A DNA stretch of 64,000 nt from Pararge aegeria. Its lineage: Eukaryota > Arthropoda > Insecta > Lepidoptera > Nymphalidae. Where the stretch lies: the NCBI RefSeq assembly GCF_905163445.1, contig NC_053193.1, positions 7,440,001 through 7,504,000 of the forward strand, in the 5' to 3' direction. Of the stretch, positions 62,026 to 64,000 are shown one piece after another. The translations under genes were made by a program, and so were the position numbers. Below the pieces are notes generated by a model. That model was given only the letters and a program-made list of their open reading frames with translations. It had not been told where the DNA came from and did not search any database. The number at the start of each line of letters is the position of its first letter. Positions within the stretch are counted from its first letter, which is position 1.

Positions 62026-64000
62026 GTAAATATAATTGCCTTTTAGAAATAGATTGGAAAGTTTATAGTAGTAAAATTACATAAAGCTGCTTAAAAGCGT
62101 AACATGAATAAACCGCGACCTAGAATGCTACGTGGCCGCACCATGCACTTTTCCATATGCACTTATCTTATATCTTTGTAATTTTAATATTATGCCAAAT
62201 ATCAATGAATATCAAAGAAAACCGTACCCACTGAGAGAGAGACAGAGAGAGAGAGAGAGAAAGAGAGAGAAATGAAATTATCGTGTACAGCGGATAAACA
62301 CTTAGCAAGAATAGTGGTCAAAAAGAGTCATGTTCACTCTAAAAATAATCATAGAATTAATAATAAAATATTATGTTACTTTAACGTAATTTAGGAATGC
62401 CCAGCATCTTAAAAATATTCTATCTTCTACCTTCCAGCTTCTTTAAGTGATAAGTTATTAAATCTAACAAATTTATAAATCAGGAAATCTAATCCAAAAT
62501 CTTCAGATTACAGTTTATTTTCAGCAATTCTATCCTTATCTACAGGGTAGAAAATCCATATAAAAATGTTGGATAAGATTGGTTTTTGATTTTAGGCATT
62601 ACTGACTTATCATATTGTTGGATATAAAGATTTAAATCTTGGATAACTTATTACTTTAAGCATCTGGAAGATACGAATACGAATAAAGTACGAGTATAAG
62701 GAACTAGAAGTAAGTTACGGTTCTGTTTTAGAGTAAGATTTCAATAATAAATAGGTACCTACTGAATATTTAGACGAACAACCACACATTAAACATAAAA
62801 TATCAACTAATTATAAGTGTTTGCCAGGATTAAGTTTTATGGAATAGGAACTCTCTATACTCATCAGAATATACTAATATGTTCATGATGAGACTTCAAA
62901 CAAAATATAAATTGTGTGTTCTTATTATAAATTAAATTTAATGAATTCAATATTTCAGTACCAGATCCAGAGAGAAGTTAAACGGATTCTTCCTTGTTGC
63001 GTGGAGATAGCGTGCAGTTTTTACACGCACATACGTCTTTTATCCCAGAAAATTTACTGGTTTCCGCCTCTATGCCAATATTGTAAAGAGGAAGAGGTCT
63101 TTTTGTTTGTTTGTGTGTACCCAATAGGCTTTAAAAGTACTGAACCGATTATAAATATTTCTTCACCAAAAGAAAGCAAAAGTATCAATTACAAAGTAAC
63201 ATCGGCTGTAATTTATTAAAAAAAATTAAAGATCCTTAAAAAAATAATGTTGCATAATTTTGCCTATAAAACTCATAACTTAGCGTACGCAGGGAAAACT
63301 ACTGGTGATACATAAAAATTATGTAATCCGTATAGTTAAGTCGCAATAGCAGCTTTTGTCGTCTAAAAGTGTATTAGTTTGCCGGTAGAGACAAAAATGA
63401 GATATATTTGTATCGCAGTATTAATTCTAATTCAATTAAAACTTTTTATCATCAATGGTATTAATTTAGCAGAAGAGTACTTTTTAATTCAATCTAATCG
63501 GAAATTTAATGCAGAAGTTAGCGCGAGTTAGAAAAAATTAAAGACTACACCAAAACAAAACAGTTATTTTAGAGCTACGCGTAATTGAAAAAGTTATTTT
63601 TAATGATTTTTTTTTTACAAGAACACAGAACTTAAAAATATCTGTAGAACGACTCCTAAATAGAATGCAACACAACTCTCTAATAAAAATTGTTCTTACT
63701 GGATGCTATAAAAACTAAAGCAAACGCAGTCGTGGGCAACAGCTAGTTATCTTATGAACGCAAAATTAATTAAATAAAGGCAATGTAAGTCTAGATAATT
63801 ATTTAATTTTAACAAGTTAAGGAGCTAAGACCAAAAGCTTCGCGTTATGAGCTGTGCAATATGATTTGTAGGTTGTACAGTTTGCTGTGGTTGGATGTAT
63901 ATTTAAAAAATTTTGAATCATCATATTCTTGAACTATGTATCTATATATTTAACTAAGTATCTGGATCCATACTCGAACATGCTGGCCACTACAACAACG
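62026..64000. other. intergenic, AT-rich, with a (GA)n tract
   Basis: An imperfect GA microsatellite runs from about 62232 to 62272. CGCAGTCGTGGGCAACAGCT at 63725 is the reverse of the AGCTGTTGCCC repeat start. A 101-codon frame at 62914-63219 shows no domain. No gene was recognised. Confidence 0.5.

Noticed and set aside
62232..62272. GAGA-factor regulatory element
   Set aside because: An imperfect (GA)n microsatellite explains it; nothing around it suggests a promoter.

Overview
This is an animal nuclear sequence, very probably from a lepidopteran. It is AT-rich, has long introns with GT-AG splice sites, and is dense with short tRNA-derived SINEs, CR1/jockey- and RTE-type LINE 3' ends, a dead mariner and MITEs of the kinds common in butterfly and moth genomes. 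A nymphalid host is only a guess from the SINE types. There are no operons, CRISPR arrays or prokaryotic features.

About 1.5-35 kb on the + strand holds the one protein-coding gene I can support: the 3' two thirds of an SLC26/SulP anion transporter closest to SLC26A11 (sodium-independent sulfate anion transporter). Eight exons (1521-1698, 5824-5988, 11480-11641, 14779-14919, 25017-25162, 25728-25997, 32219-32363, 34858-34904) join in phase into 417 codons plus a stop. They cover the later membrane segments and the cytoplasmic STAS domain. The start codon and roughly the first 200 residues must lie upstream of base 1.

The introns are packed with repeats. These include a 271-bp tandem duplication (intron 1), 139-bp tandem copies (intron 2), hAT-like MITEs (introns 2 and 3), RTE LINE debris with nested insertions (intron 3), several SINEs (intron 4), and a 49-bp minisatellite, a mariner remnant and a frameshifted antisense LINE ending about 40 bp before exon 7 (intron 6).

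About 35-64 kb appears intergenic. It starts with a roughly 480-bp terminal-inverted-repeat element just past the transporter gene and contains many SINE/LINE fragments, one intact tRNA-Leu(AAG) gene on the - strand (55238-55319), several strong inverted repeats, and a GC-richer noncoding repeat present four times in the same orientation. No second protein-coding gene was recognised. I found no clear new biological system; the best leads are the locally duplicated noncoding segments, the LINE crowded against exon 7, and a substitution of a conserved acidic membrane residue in the transporter.
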